Source of the DNA: Sphingobacteriales bacterium
GTDB taxonomy: Bacteria > Bacteroidota > Bacteroidia > Chitinophagales > JADIYW01
NCBI GenBank assembly: GCA_016721245.1
Contig: JADKIQ010000005.1
Coordinates: 124,001 to 188,000, forward strand
DNA length: 64,000 nt
Reading direction: 5' to 3'
In this document: in pieces, positions 55,037 through 63,154 of the stretch
How positions within the stretch are numbered: position 1 is the first letter of the stretch
Layout: each line of letters opens with the position of its first letter
Made by a program: the position numbers and the translations under genes
The notes under the pieces: model-generated
Told to the model about the DNA's origin: nothing
What the model saw: the letters and a program-made list of their open reading frames with translations, nothing else
The model's database searches: none

Positions 55037-56278
55037 ATGTCCGTTCCGATTTCAGGTTACGTTAAAGAAGGTTTCGAGCAAGTAAAAACCACTTTTGAAG
55101 AAAATTTTGCTAAAAGAAAAGAAGTAGGTGCATCCTGCTGTGTTTATTATAAAGGTGAAAAGGTGGTAGACCTTTGGGGTGGTTATCGAGATAAAGCAAA
55201 AAAACAATACTGGGAAGAAGACACTATTTCTATTGTTTTTTCATCTACCAAAGGTATTTCTTCCATGGCTTTTGCGCTGTTGAATTCTAAAGGTTTGGTA
55301 GATTATGATGAGAAAGTATCAACCTACTGGCCGGCATTTGCACACAACGGAAAGGAAAATATTACGGTTCGTCAGTTACTGGCCCATCAGGCAGGTTTGT
55401 TTACGAATGATAAAAAACTAAAGTATGAAGTACTGACAGATGAAGATGTTTTAGCTGATTGCCTGGCCAAACAAAAACCATACTGGAACCCCGGAGATAA
55501 AAAAGGCTATCACGCCTGGACCATTGCCATGTATCAGAACGAAATTTGCAAAAGAGTGGATCCCTTAAAAAAACCATTGCATCGTTTTTTCAAAGATGAA
55601 ATTGCCGATGCGCTGGATATAGATTTTCATATCGGCTTGCCCAAACACATTCCGCAACATCGCATTGCACAGCTAATTCCGTTTTTACCGCAGGAAGCTT
55701 TTACCGGCAAACAAAACACCGATCTGGGGCGTATCATGAAAGGAATTTTAAATCCATTTTCTCATTTTTATAAATCTTTACTGAATCCGCCGCATGCACT
55801 AAATCTGAATAATTTTAACAACCGTAAATACGTAGAAATTCCAAATGGTTCTGCTCATGGTTTTGGGAATGCCCGTTCCATTGCGCAAACGTATAATGAA
55901 TTTGCTACCGGAGGTAAAACACTGCACATTCGCAAAGAAACATTGACAGCATTAGAAGCCGCTCCTATACATCCCAAACATGGAAAAAACGATTTGGTGC
56001 TCAACGTAGATATTCCATTTTCACTGGGCTTTGCCAAACCATCTGAGTTTCAGAATTTCGGTATTAATTACAGAAGCTACGGTTCTTTTGGTGCGGGCGG
56101 TTCCGGCGGTTTTGCCGATCCGGAAAAAGAAGTTGCTTTCGGTTATGTCATGAATAAAATGGGTACACATATCGCCAACGACCCGAGGGAACTGGCATTA
56201 AGAAACGCAACATATGACTGCATTCTACAACTGGAGATGAAGCAACAAATCAAGAAAGAAGAAATTGCCGCTGTTTAA
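55037..56278 (+). CDS. Serine hydrolase of the beta-lactamase/esterase family
   Basis: A 413-residue class C beta-lactamase-like hydrolase without a signal peptide, so probably cytoplasmic. The active-site S-x-x-K is Ser69-S-T-Lys72 in 'IVFSSTKGISSMA', followed by 'LLAHQAGLF', a Y-x-x motif in 'KGYHAWTIAMYQNEI', and 'SFGAGGSGGFADPEKEVAFGYVMNKM' in type near the C-terminus. Such EstB/LACTB-like proteins are esterases or peptidases with unknown natural substrates. It converges on the sphingomyelin-synthase-like gene with a 4-bp stop overlap. Confidence 0.88.
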   Translation: MSVPISGYVKEGFEQVKTTFEENFAKRKEVGASCCVYYKGEKVVDLWGGYRDKAKKQYWEEDTISIVFSSTKGISSMAFALLNSKGLVDYDEKVSTYWPAFAHNGKENITVRQLLAHQAGLFTNDKKLKYEVLTDEDVLADCLAKQKPYWNPGDKKGYHAWTIAMYQNEICKRVDPLKKPLHRFFKDEIADALDIDFHIGLPKHIPQHRIAQLIPFLPQEAFTGKQNTDLGRIMKGILNPFSHFYKSLLNPPHALNLNNFNNRKYVEIPNGSAHGFGNARSIAQTYNEFATGGKTLHIRKETLTALEAAPIHPKHGKNDLVLNVDIPFSLGFAKPSEFQNFGINYRSYGSFGAGGSGGFADPEKEVAFGYVMNKMGTHIANDPRELALRNATYDCILQLEMKQQIKKEEIAAV

Positions 56279-56979
56279 AGTTCATTTCTGCTAAACTCCA
56301 GCCGCTCAGTTTGAATATTATCCAGACCGAACTCCCAGCGTTCATTTACCACATCAATAAATTTGCAACATATAAATGCAAAGAATGGTGCTGCCACCAC
56401 ATCAATCGTATAATGCACATGCTGCCATAAAATAAGCATCGCCAGTAAAGGTGTTGCAAACATCAGATAAGTCTTCCATATTTTATTATCTGTAAAATAG
56501 ACAAACAGACACATCGCTGAAATATGTCCGGAAAAGAATAAATCTTTAGTGACTACATTCACTGAATTTAAAAAGAAGGCAGTAATCGGATCCTGAAGGA
56601 AAATCATTCCTTTCGGCGCTTCTAAAGGGAAAATATAAATAAAGAGTGTTCTGAAAAAAAGTAAGATAGCATAAGCCTGTAACCCTTTTAAGAATTTTTT
56701 AGGTACGGCTAAAAACAATACTAAGGTTATCAGCATAGAAGAATGAACAATAGAAAAAATCTGAACGGAAAAATCTCTGGGTGGAAGTCGGCTTAGTAAA
56801 GGGTCAATGATGGAGATACCTTTTCTAGTTTCCCAGATACTCAGGTATAAACAGGAAAAATGAATAACCGCTGCAAACAAAATAAATGAAAACAAAAAGT
56901 GCACCTTAAAGTATTTTATCGACCAGCATGATTTCCAGACTTCGGGAATTCCTTTAAAGAACGACTGCACTGCATTCAT
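56275..56979 (-). CDS. PAP2_C/sphingomyelin-synthase-like membrane protein
   Basis: A 234-residue protein with five or six membrane helices. It has the motifs of the sphingomyelin-synthase branch of the PAP2 superfamily: 'KDLFFSGHISAMCLF' (first His) and 'HVHYTIDVVAAPFF' (second His and Asp), the HHD triad. Family members transfer phospho-headgroups between glycerolipids and ceramide, or act as phosphatases. Many Bacteroidota make sphingolipids, so a ceramide headgroup transferase is plausible but not shown. Neighbours give no further clue. Confidence 0.75.
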   Translation of the reverse strand: MNAVQSFFKGIPEVWKSCWSIKYFKVHFLFSFILFAAVIHFSCLYLSIWETRKGISIIDPLLSRLPPRDFSVQIFSIVHSSMLITLVLFLAVPKKFLKGLQAYAILLFFRTLFIYIFPLEAPKGMIFLQDPITAFFLNSVNVVTKDLFFSGHISAMCLFVYFTDNKIWKTYLMFATPLLAMLILWQHVHYTIDVVAAPFFAFICCKFIDVVNERWEFGLDNIQTERLEFSRNEL

Positions 56980-57120
56980 ACAAATTGCTTTTCATACTAA
57001 AAATAAAAATAACTGTAAATACAGCATACTAAATGGTGTTATCATTTAAAAAATAACCAAAAACAGTTAGATAGCCGGTATTAATTTCATAAATTACTCA
57101 TTATTCTATAAAACCAACAT

Positions 57121-58257
57121 ATGATCAATTTCATTCAGGACATCATCACACGCTTTGGCGGGAGATATTTCGGCAGCGAGCAGGAAAAAAACGCGCAGTA
57201 TTATACGGCGGATATTTTGAAAAAGTATTGCGACAAAGTTGAAGTAGAAGAATTTCAATCTCCGCTGGAAGCACATTTCCAGGCATTGAAAATATTTTGC
57301 GTGGTGTATATCGTTGTGCTTGTATTCTTTAAAATAGATATTCGTATTGCTGCAGGATTAGGATTTTTAAACACCGTTTTATTTCTGGGGCATTTTGTAA
57401 CGTATCGCCACTGGCTAGACTTTTTATTTCCAAACAAACCTTCCTGGAATGTGATTGGCGATATTGAGCCGCAGCAAACGGCAACTTCCACCATCATTAT
57501 TGCCGGACATATGGATAGTGTCAAAGAATTCAAATGGTGGTATAATTACAAACAGACCGGCGTGGTGCTTTCCGTTATTGCCGGCATTCAGATTTCTCTG
57601 TTGGGATTATATGCATTGTTGTCTCTATTTATTACGGCCGTGTGGTTTTCTTATATCTGGTGGCTCTTTGTCATCATCACGCCCATCCTGATTGTCTTTT
57701 ATGATATGCACGGCGAGGATGTGGTGGACGGTGCATCCGACAACCTGACGGGTGTAGCGGTAGCCGTGGAAATGGCAAAGGTTTTTTCTGTCAATAAATT
57801 AAAAAATACGCGTGTACGTGTTATCAGTTTTGGTTCTGAAGAAGCCGCATTGCGTGGTTCTTTTGCGTATGCAAAAAAACACAAACAGCAATTACTGGAT
57901 GAAAAAGCGTTTCTGTTTAACTTAGATTCTATAAAGGATTTGGAACACCTTACGGTGGTTTCCTCGGAAATAAATACGCTGGTGTTTTACAATAAAGAAC
58001 ATATACAAATGGTGGAAAATGCGTTTAAGGGAACAAATACCGTTTACAAAAAACTACCACTAGGTGTTGGCGCTACAGATGCATCTGCTTTTCATATTCA
58101 TGGATTGCCAGCTATTGCTGTTATTGGAATGGATTCGGAACATTTAGATCCAACTTATCACACAAGACTGGATAAAATTGAATGTTTGAATCCGGAAACC
58201 ATGGAAGCCATGAAACGGGTGCTGGTCAATTTTATAGAAACCTGGGATAAGAAATAG
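57121..58257 (+). CDS. M28-type zinc peptidase, membrane-associated
   Basis: A 378-residue aminopeptidase-like protein. Metal-site motifs: 'IIIAGHMDSVKEF' (His, Asp), 'GASDNLTGVAVAVEMAKVF' (Asp), 'ISFGSEEAALRGSFAYA' (Glu pair), 'FNLDSIKDL' (Asp) and 'DPTYHTRLDKI' (His). Two membrane helices ('FCVVYIVVLVFFKIDI' and 'FLCWD/LGLYALLSLFITAVWF' type, residues about 58-180) interrupt the peptidase domain, unusual for simple M28 enzymes. Substrate unknown. It converges on the crtU-like gene with a 1-bp gap. Confidence 0.85.
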   Translation: MINFIQDIITRFGGRYFGSEQEKNAQYYTADILKKYCDKVEVEEFQSPLEAHFQALKIFCVVYIVVLVFFKIDIRIAAGLGFLNTVLFLGHFVTYRHWLDFLFPNKPSWNVIGDIEPQQTATSTIIIAGHMDSVKEFKWWYNYKQTGVVLSVIAGIQISLLGLYALLSLFITAVWFSYIWWLFVIITPILIVFYDMHGEDVVDGASDNLTGVAVAVEMAKVFSVNKLKNTRVRVISFGSEEAALRGSFAYAKKHKQQLLDEKAFLFNLDSIKDLEHLTVVSSEINTLVFYNKEHIQMVENAFKGTNTVYKKLPLGVGATDASAFHIHGLPAIAVIGMDSEHLDPTYHTRLDKIECLNPETMEAMKRVLVNFIETWDKK

Positions 58258-58258
58258 T

Positions 58259-59770
58259 CTATTCTTTTGCCAGCAAACCATAACCATATACACTCTCCAG
58301 TAAATTTTCCTGCAGGTTTTCTTGGTTGAAAATGAAATTGGAAGCCATGGCGCCGCTGGTGTAAGCGGCCTCCATCAGCATAGACGGAACAGGCAATTTC
58401 ACCCAGTCGCCGGCAAAAAACAGATTCGGAATTTCCGTTTGTATCGTTGGTCGATGTTTATGCTGATTTAAATGAAAAGCCGGAAAATCATCTCTGTGTT
58501 GAAAAAATTCATGTTTGATTTGCATGCCTTTCAATTCCGGGAAATAATGGAATAATTCATCCAGCAATTGCTTTTTGATATCATCCTCTTTTGCCAAAGC
58601 ATCCGGCAAAGAATAGGAATGTAATTCAAAAATCCCACCCTTATTTTTTGAACTCCAGGCAGCCGATTCCTTTTCCATTTTATGGTAAAACGTCACACTA
58701 TCCAGGCATTTTAATCTGTCGGTAAAAATGAAGAACGGCAGTGTTTTATTAGTCTCAAAACTATCTGTCCACAATCTCAGCACGGCATATCTGTCCGTGC
58801 ATTTTATGGCATTTGTATTATTTTGCAGCAAAGGATATGTTTCCAAACCTTTGGAATTTTGCATCAGCGGTTTCAGGTGTTTTACATCCAGACTTAAAAT
58901 ACAATAATCAAAAACATCATTATCTACGATAAATTTTTCATCTGCATATTCTATCGAATCGATGGCTGTGTTTCTTTTAATTTTTCCACCATGTTGTGTA
59001 ATGAAACGTTCTGTTGGCTTTAAAAACGTGTGTTCAAAGTCATCATTCAACACATCGTAAATCAAGCCATCATCATTACTTAAAAAATAAAAATGGAATC
59101 CTTTAATCAGTTCTGCCAGACTCATCTTATGCGGTTCTGCAAAAAAGGCACGGGCAAAACTGTTAAACACCAGTCGCATATGTTTGGGCATGGCGGTTTG
59201 TTTTGCAAACTGTTCAAAACTCACCCCGTCATATTTTTCAAATGTTTTTACGGGATGGTAGCGTAACAACTTCAGAAAAGACATCGACATCGGATTGATA
59301 AAAGTCCAGAAATTCAAGACGCCTTTTTTACGTAAATCAAGAATATTCAACCCAGGCGTGTTGTCTATACCTGCAAAACCTTGTTGTTTGCCGTTCTGAT
59401 AAAAGATGATATAATCGTCAATTGGAATTAAATGTTTGTACACATCTATCTTCTTCATGAAATTGCGCAGGTTGTAATACTGTCTGAAAAATGCATGAAA
59501 ACCGTGTTCTACCTGCAAGGTCTCGCCTTTACTTTCAAATTTCCAGGAACCGACTTTTCCACCCAAATATTCGTTTTTTTCAAACAAGGTTACATCAAAA
59601 CCACGCTCTGCTAAATTTGCCGCTGCACTCAAGCCTGCAATGCCTCCGCCAACGATGGCCACTTTTTTTTGTGTGGTCATATGTTTAGGTAAAGTCTCAT
59701 CCACAGCATTAATGGCGACTTTATAATCTTTAAGCTTGGATTTTATTTTTTTTCGTAACCAGTTTCTCAT
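58259..59770 (-). CDS. crtU: Carotene desaturase/methyltransferase, CrtU/CruE-like (isorenieratene-synthase family)
   Basis: A 503-residue FAD enzyme. N-terminal FAD motif 'VAIVGGGIAGLSAAANLAERGFDVTLFEK' type (residues about 37-65), then the block 'GFHAFFRQYYNLRNF', then 'FARAFFAEPHKMSLAELI' and 'FYFLSNDDGLIYDV', and at the end 'FFAGDWVKLPVPSMLMEAAYTSG'. To my knowledge these blocks are hallmarks of the CrtU/CruE family, which desaturates a beta ring and moves a methyl to give an aromatic ring; length (about 500) fits too. Last gene of a four-gene operon with crtD, cruF and a Rieske oxygenase. An unrelated FAD amine-oxidase-like enzyme is the alternative. Confidence 0.75.
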   Translation of the reverse strand: MRNWLRKKIKSKLKDYKVAINAVDETLPKHMTTQKKVAIVGGGIAGLSAAANLAERGFDVTLFEKNEYLGGKVGSWKFESKGETLQVEHGFHAFFRQYYNLRNFMKKIDVYKHLIPIDDYIIFYQNGKQQGFAGIDNTPGLNILDLRKKGVLNFWTFINPMSMSFLKLLRYHPVKTFEKYDGVSFEQFAKQTAMPKHMRLVFNSFARAFFAEPHKMSLAELIKGFHFYFLSNDDGLIYDVLNDDFEHTFLKPTERFITQHGGKIKRNTAIDSIEYADEKFIVDNDVFDYCILSLDVKHLKPLMQNSKGLETYPLLQNNTNAIKCTDRYAVLRLWTDSFETNKTLPFFIFTDRLKCLDSVTFYHKMEKESAAWSSKNKGGIFELHSYSLPDALAKEDDIKKQLLDELFHYFPELKGMQIKHEFFQHRDDFPAFHLNQHKHRPTIQTEIPNLFFAGDWVKLPVPSMLMEAAYTSGAMASNFIFNQENLQENLLESVYGYGLLAKE

Positions 59771-59823
59771 TGTTTAATTTTGTAAGCTTTTCTAAAGTTT
59801 AAAACTTAAGAAATGGTGTTGTA

Positions 59824-60804
59824 TCATTCGGTTTTCCGCTTCCACAATTTCATAAATTCAAATGTTACTTCATCCGATTTTATAAGCAAATCGCTCTTGC
59901 CGGTTTCTCTTTTGATGCGTTTATTATTTTCCAGAAAGGCAATATCTTCCTGCACAATGTTGATGGACTTGTTCAGCATGAATTTTTTCGCCAGTGGTAA
60001 AGGCAGAAAACCCAGAATATTTTTCCATAAGGTAATCTGGCACATGCAAACGGTTTGTTCATCCACCTGATAAAAATGCTCATAGATGACCATGTGGCGC
60101 GTTTTGAAACGGATATCCAGCTTGGAAATATTCGGAAACCAGAAACCAAAATGTGTTTCTACTTTTTTATTATTGCCAAAATAAATGCGTTCAAAAATAC
60201 TTCTGTCATTATCCCGGAAATACTTCCCGGTTAAGGAGTTTTCATCCACCTGCACGTTGAATTCCATGCGTTCGTCTTTCAGTGCACCCATCATGCCTTT
60301 GATGGAATTGCGGTGCACGTGATTGATATGATAGGCATCAAACAAACTTTCTGCTACCAGTTGTAAATCCGCATCTATAAAATGATAATTGTATACGATA
60401 GGATATGTATCCATTTCGTGCATCGGTGGAATCAATGATGTATCCGCTTTTTCTTCCTCACCTATCCAAACCCACACACATTTGTGTTTCACTTCAACCA
60501 CATATTTTTTCACTTTCGCAGAAGCCGGAATTCGTTCATCATTAGGCAGAGATGGAATCAACACGCATTTTCCTTCGCAACTGTATTCCCAACCGTGATA
60601 GCCGCATTTAATGTTTTCGCCTTGCACATAACCCAAAGAAAGATTGACATTGCGGTGGCAACATCTGTCTTCCATAACACCTACTTTCCCGGAAGCCGTT
60701 TTAAAGACTACAATTTCCTCACCACAGATTTTCTTCTTAAGCGGATTCTGATGATTTAATTCTTCCAGCAGGCAAGCCAGATACCATTGGTTCTTGATAT
60801 ACAT
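59824..60804 (-). CDS. Rieske-type mononuclear non-heme iron oxygenase
   Basis: A 326-residue oxygenase. The Rieske [2Fe-2S] ligands are C-x-H (Cys48, His50 in 'EDRCCHRNVN') and C-x-x-H (Cys67, His70 in 'IKCGYHGWEY'). The mononuclear iron site is D-x2-H-x4-H in 'SLFDAYHINHVHRNS'. It belongs to the large ring-oxygenase family, with relatives such as VanA and pheophorbide oxygenases. In cyanobacteria a Rieske protein (CruH) oxidises the aromatic-ring methyls of carotenoids made by CruE; adjacency to a CrtU/CruE-like gene here suggests a similar role, which is inference. Start ATG at 60804; 53 bp precede the crtU-like gene. Confidence 0.85.
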   Translation of the reverse strand: MYIKNQWYLACLLEELNHQNPLKKKICGEEIVVFKTASGKVGVMEDRCCHRNVNLSLGYVQGENIKCGYHGWEYSCEGKCVLIPSLPNDERIPASAKVKKYVVEVKHKCVWVWIGEEEKADTSLIPPMHEMDTYPIVYNYHFIDADLQLVAESLFDAYHINHVHRNSIKGMMGALKDERMEFNVQVDENSLTGKYFRDNDRSIFERIYFGNNKKVETHFGFWFPNISKLDIRFKTRHMVIYEHFYQVDEQTVCMCQITLWKNILGFLPLPLAKKFMLNKSINIVQEDIAFLENNKRIKRETGKSDLLIKSDEVTFEFMKLWKRKTE

Positions 60805-60849
60805 ACGTAGTTATGCCGTTTAACAATAATAGAGCATAATTGTTCAAAA

Positions 60850-61484
60850 CTACAACAACAAATTCAGGATGGCAAAGAATAAAAATTGTATCGCCAGCAC
60901 GATAATGGCAATACGGTTTTGAATTGCTCCATTCACTCTTCTGAAAAACAAAAACAACAGGAAAGAAATCAGATACCATGCAACATAATTCTGAAATGGA
61001 ATAACATTGTTTTGCCATTGCCAAAAGTCCAGCCTTATAGCAACAGGTTCTATAAAAACATCTAACAATGTCATTACTGCAGCAGCAATACCAGCAAATA
61101 AAAAATATTTTTTGTTTTATTAAAAACAGCTGAAATGATGTATACCAGCAAAAACCAGTTGACACCAATCAACACGGGCACTTCTGTTAATTGAAACCCT
61201 AATGTAGTTCCATACCAATAATTTCCGAAAATCCATCCTGTTTTTACGCCAATAACTTCTACAAAAAAACCAAAAAGCAATACCATTAAACCCGACAGAA
61301 TAAATTTTTTGCTCCAACTCGAATGAAATAGCAAGGTAAAACCAATCGTAACAATTAAATTTAACGGAGTGAGTTGCAAAAACAACAGCTGTTGATTGGA
61401 ATTGGTGAATGCTATACCACAAATACCGACAATGTAAATGATTATCAGGTTAAAGCTATGTATGTAAAACCACTTATTACGCAT
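60850..61484 (-). pseudogene. cruF: CruF-like carotenoid 1',2'-hydratase, frameshifted
   Basis: A carotenoid-biosynthesis (CruF/DUF422-type) membrane protein split in two frames. The first part (from the ATG at 61484) reads through 'EVIGVKTGWIFGNYWYGTTL' and 'GVNWFLLVYIISAVFNKTKN', then hits a stop; the second part starts in another frame at 'LFAGIAAAVMTLLDVFIEPVA' (+ strand about 61098) and runs to 60850. One missing base in an A6 run (T6 on the + strand, 61108-61113) explains it: 635 bp present, 636 needed for 211 residues. CruF hydrates the acyclic end of gamma-carotene-type carotenoids. It overlaps crtD by 8 bp. A sequence error is likely, since both halves are well kept. Confidence 0.82.
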
Positions 61485-62982
61485 GTATCAAATCATCTAC
61501 AATTTTTGCCGACAAAACACTTAATGGAATGCCACCGCCAGGATGGACGCTTCCTCCGCAAAAATACACACCTTTTATGTTATTACTAAAATTAGCATGC
61601 CTCAAAAATGCAGAAAATTTGTTGTTCGAACTGTTTCCGTATAATGAACCCTGCCAGGATAAATTTCTGGATTCGATAATACGTGGTTCTAATACATCTT
61701 CTACTTCAATCAACGATTCAATATCTTCACCTAAAGTTTTGCTTAATTTAGCCAGAATATTTTTACGCGCTTCAACAATCAAGGTATCCCAGTCTTGTCC
61801 GGTGTGCGGAGGCGTGTTAATCATTACAAACCAGTTTTCACAACCTTCAGGAGCATCTGTTTTTGCATACTTGGAAGAGATATTGATATAAACTGTTAAA
61901 TCATCATTTAATGTTTTTCTTTTAAAAGATGCATCAAATTCATCCTTATAATTTTCACAAAAGAAAATATTATGCAACCCTAATTCAGGAAACTCCTTTT
62001 TAATGCCGAGGTAAAACACCATAGCCGACAAGGCTCTCGGTTGATTCAATGTTTTTTCAGGATGTTTCTGCGTTGGCATTAACTTACGATAGGTATATGC
62101 CACGTCCATGTTGCTGATCACTAAATCTAAAGTCATGTATTCCATTTGACCAATATTGATATGTTTGTTATCAATTCGCTCAACAGCAGTATATTTAACG
62201 CCAATAGCTTTATTTTTCTCAACAACAATCTCTTCTACTCTAGTATTGAAATGGAAATGAACGCCTAAATCAACTGCCAGATTATAGCAAGAACGTGAAA
62301 TCGCTACCATGCCTTCATCCGGAAAAAATGCACCTATATGATGCTCCAAATGAGGAATAATATTTAAGGTGCCTGGTGCTTCATAAGGATTTGAGCCATT
62401 ATAGGTAGCAAAACGGTCGAAGTACTGAATAGCTTTTTCGTTCTTAAGTTTTTTAGTATTCGTATCGTGCATCGTATTAAACAAATCCAGCGCGCCTAAG
62501 TTGGAGCTGAGTTTCAATAAGTCAAATGCTGTAATGTTTTGAAAGGTATGAATGGAACGATGCAAAAACGTATCGGCTGTAATCTCAAATATTTTTTTGC
62601 TTTTGTCCAGATGTTCCAAAACGGTTTCTTTCTTAATGCCGAGTTTATCCTGCATTTCCTGTGCTGATTGCTGCACATCGGCATGGGTTTTAAATCTGGT
62701 GCCGTCGCTGTAAAAATAATGAGTTATGGTATCCAGTTTACGGTAAGGACAATAGTCTGAGAATTTTTTTCCTGCCAGTGCAAACAAATCTTCAAAATAT
62801 TCGGGCATGGTAAACAAGCTCGGACCGGCATCAAAACGATAATCGCCTACCTGGATTTCACAAAGTTTGCCGCCCGGATAACTGTTGGCCTCAAACACAT
62901 GCACTTCGTAGCCGCGCACGGCCATACGTATGGCACTTGCCAGGCCTGCAATGCCCGAACCTATAATTCCTGCTTTTTTCAT
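61477..62982 (-). CDS. crtD: CrtD-like carotenoid 3,4-desaturase (CrtI superfamily)
   Basis: A 501-residue FAD enzyme of the CrtI superfamily, distinct from the true crtI. The FAD motif is 'AGIIGSGIAGLASAIRMAVRG' in type (residues 4-24), then 'FDAGPSLFTMPEYFEDLF' and the C-terminal 'GVYFCGGSVHPGGGIPLSVLSAK' signature. In Bacteroidota and others CrtD desaturates the 3,4-bond next to a 1-hydroxyl; its position directly before cruF (which makes that hydroxyl) supports CrtD over CrtI, but the family alone does not settle it. First gene of the operon crtD-cruF-Rieske-crtU. Confidence 0.8.
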   Translation of the reverse strand: MKKAGIIGSGIAGLASAIRMAVRGYEVHVFEANSYPGGKLCEIQVGDYRFDAGPSLFTMPEYFEDLFALAGKKFSDYCPYRKLDTITHYFYSDGTRFKTHADVQQSAQEMQDKLGIKKETVLEHLDKSKKIFEITADTFLHRSIHTFQNITAFDLLKLSSNLGALDLFNTMHDTNTKKLKNEKAIQYFDRFATYNGSNPYEAPGTLNIIPHLEHHIGAFFPDEGMVAISRSCYNLAVDLGVHFHFNTRVEEIVVEKNKAIGVKYTAVERIDNKHINIGQMEYMTLDLVISNMDVAYTYRKLMPTQKHPEKTLNQPRALSAMVFYLGIKKEFPELGLHNIFFCENYKDEFDASFKRKTLNDDLTVYINISSKYAKTDAPEGCENWFVMINTPPHTGQDWDTLIVEARKNILAKLSKTLGEDIESLIEVEDVLEPRIIESRNLSWQGSLYGNSSNNKFSAFLRHANFSNNIKGVYFCGGSVHPGGGIPLSVLSAKIVDDLIHA

Positions 62983-63012
62983 ATGATGCTAATCTCGACA
63001 ATAAACAAGACC

Positions 63013-63037
63013 TTTTAACGTAAAACTTTCGTTAAAA
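63013..63037. promoter_or_regulatory. Perfect 8-bp inverted repeat in the crtD-SDR intergenic region
   Basis: TTTTAACG and CGTTAAAA with a 9-nt spacer, 31-55 bp before the crtD ATG. Possible operator between the divergent genes. Confidence 0.35.
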
Positions 63038-63044
63038 AACATTG

Positions 63045-63052
63045 TTGTACAA
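63045..63052. promoter_or_regulatory. Palindrome TTGTACAA between crtD and the SDR gene
   Basis: The same perfect 8-bp palindrome as upstream of crtI (41968-41975), 63 bp before the crtD start and about 100 bp before the SDR start. The following AT-rich sequence is also similar at the two loci. Confidence 0.4.
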
Positions 63053-63154
63053 TTTAAACGATTCAAATTGTCTTCATTAAACAAGCGATAATTTAAATAG
63101 TTTAACCAAATTATATCCTTTTTTCTGCTAAATTTAAAGCTCTAAAACAATTAT

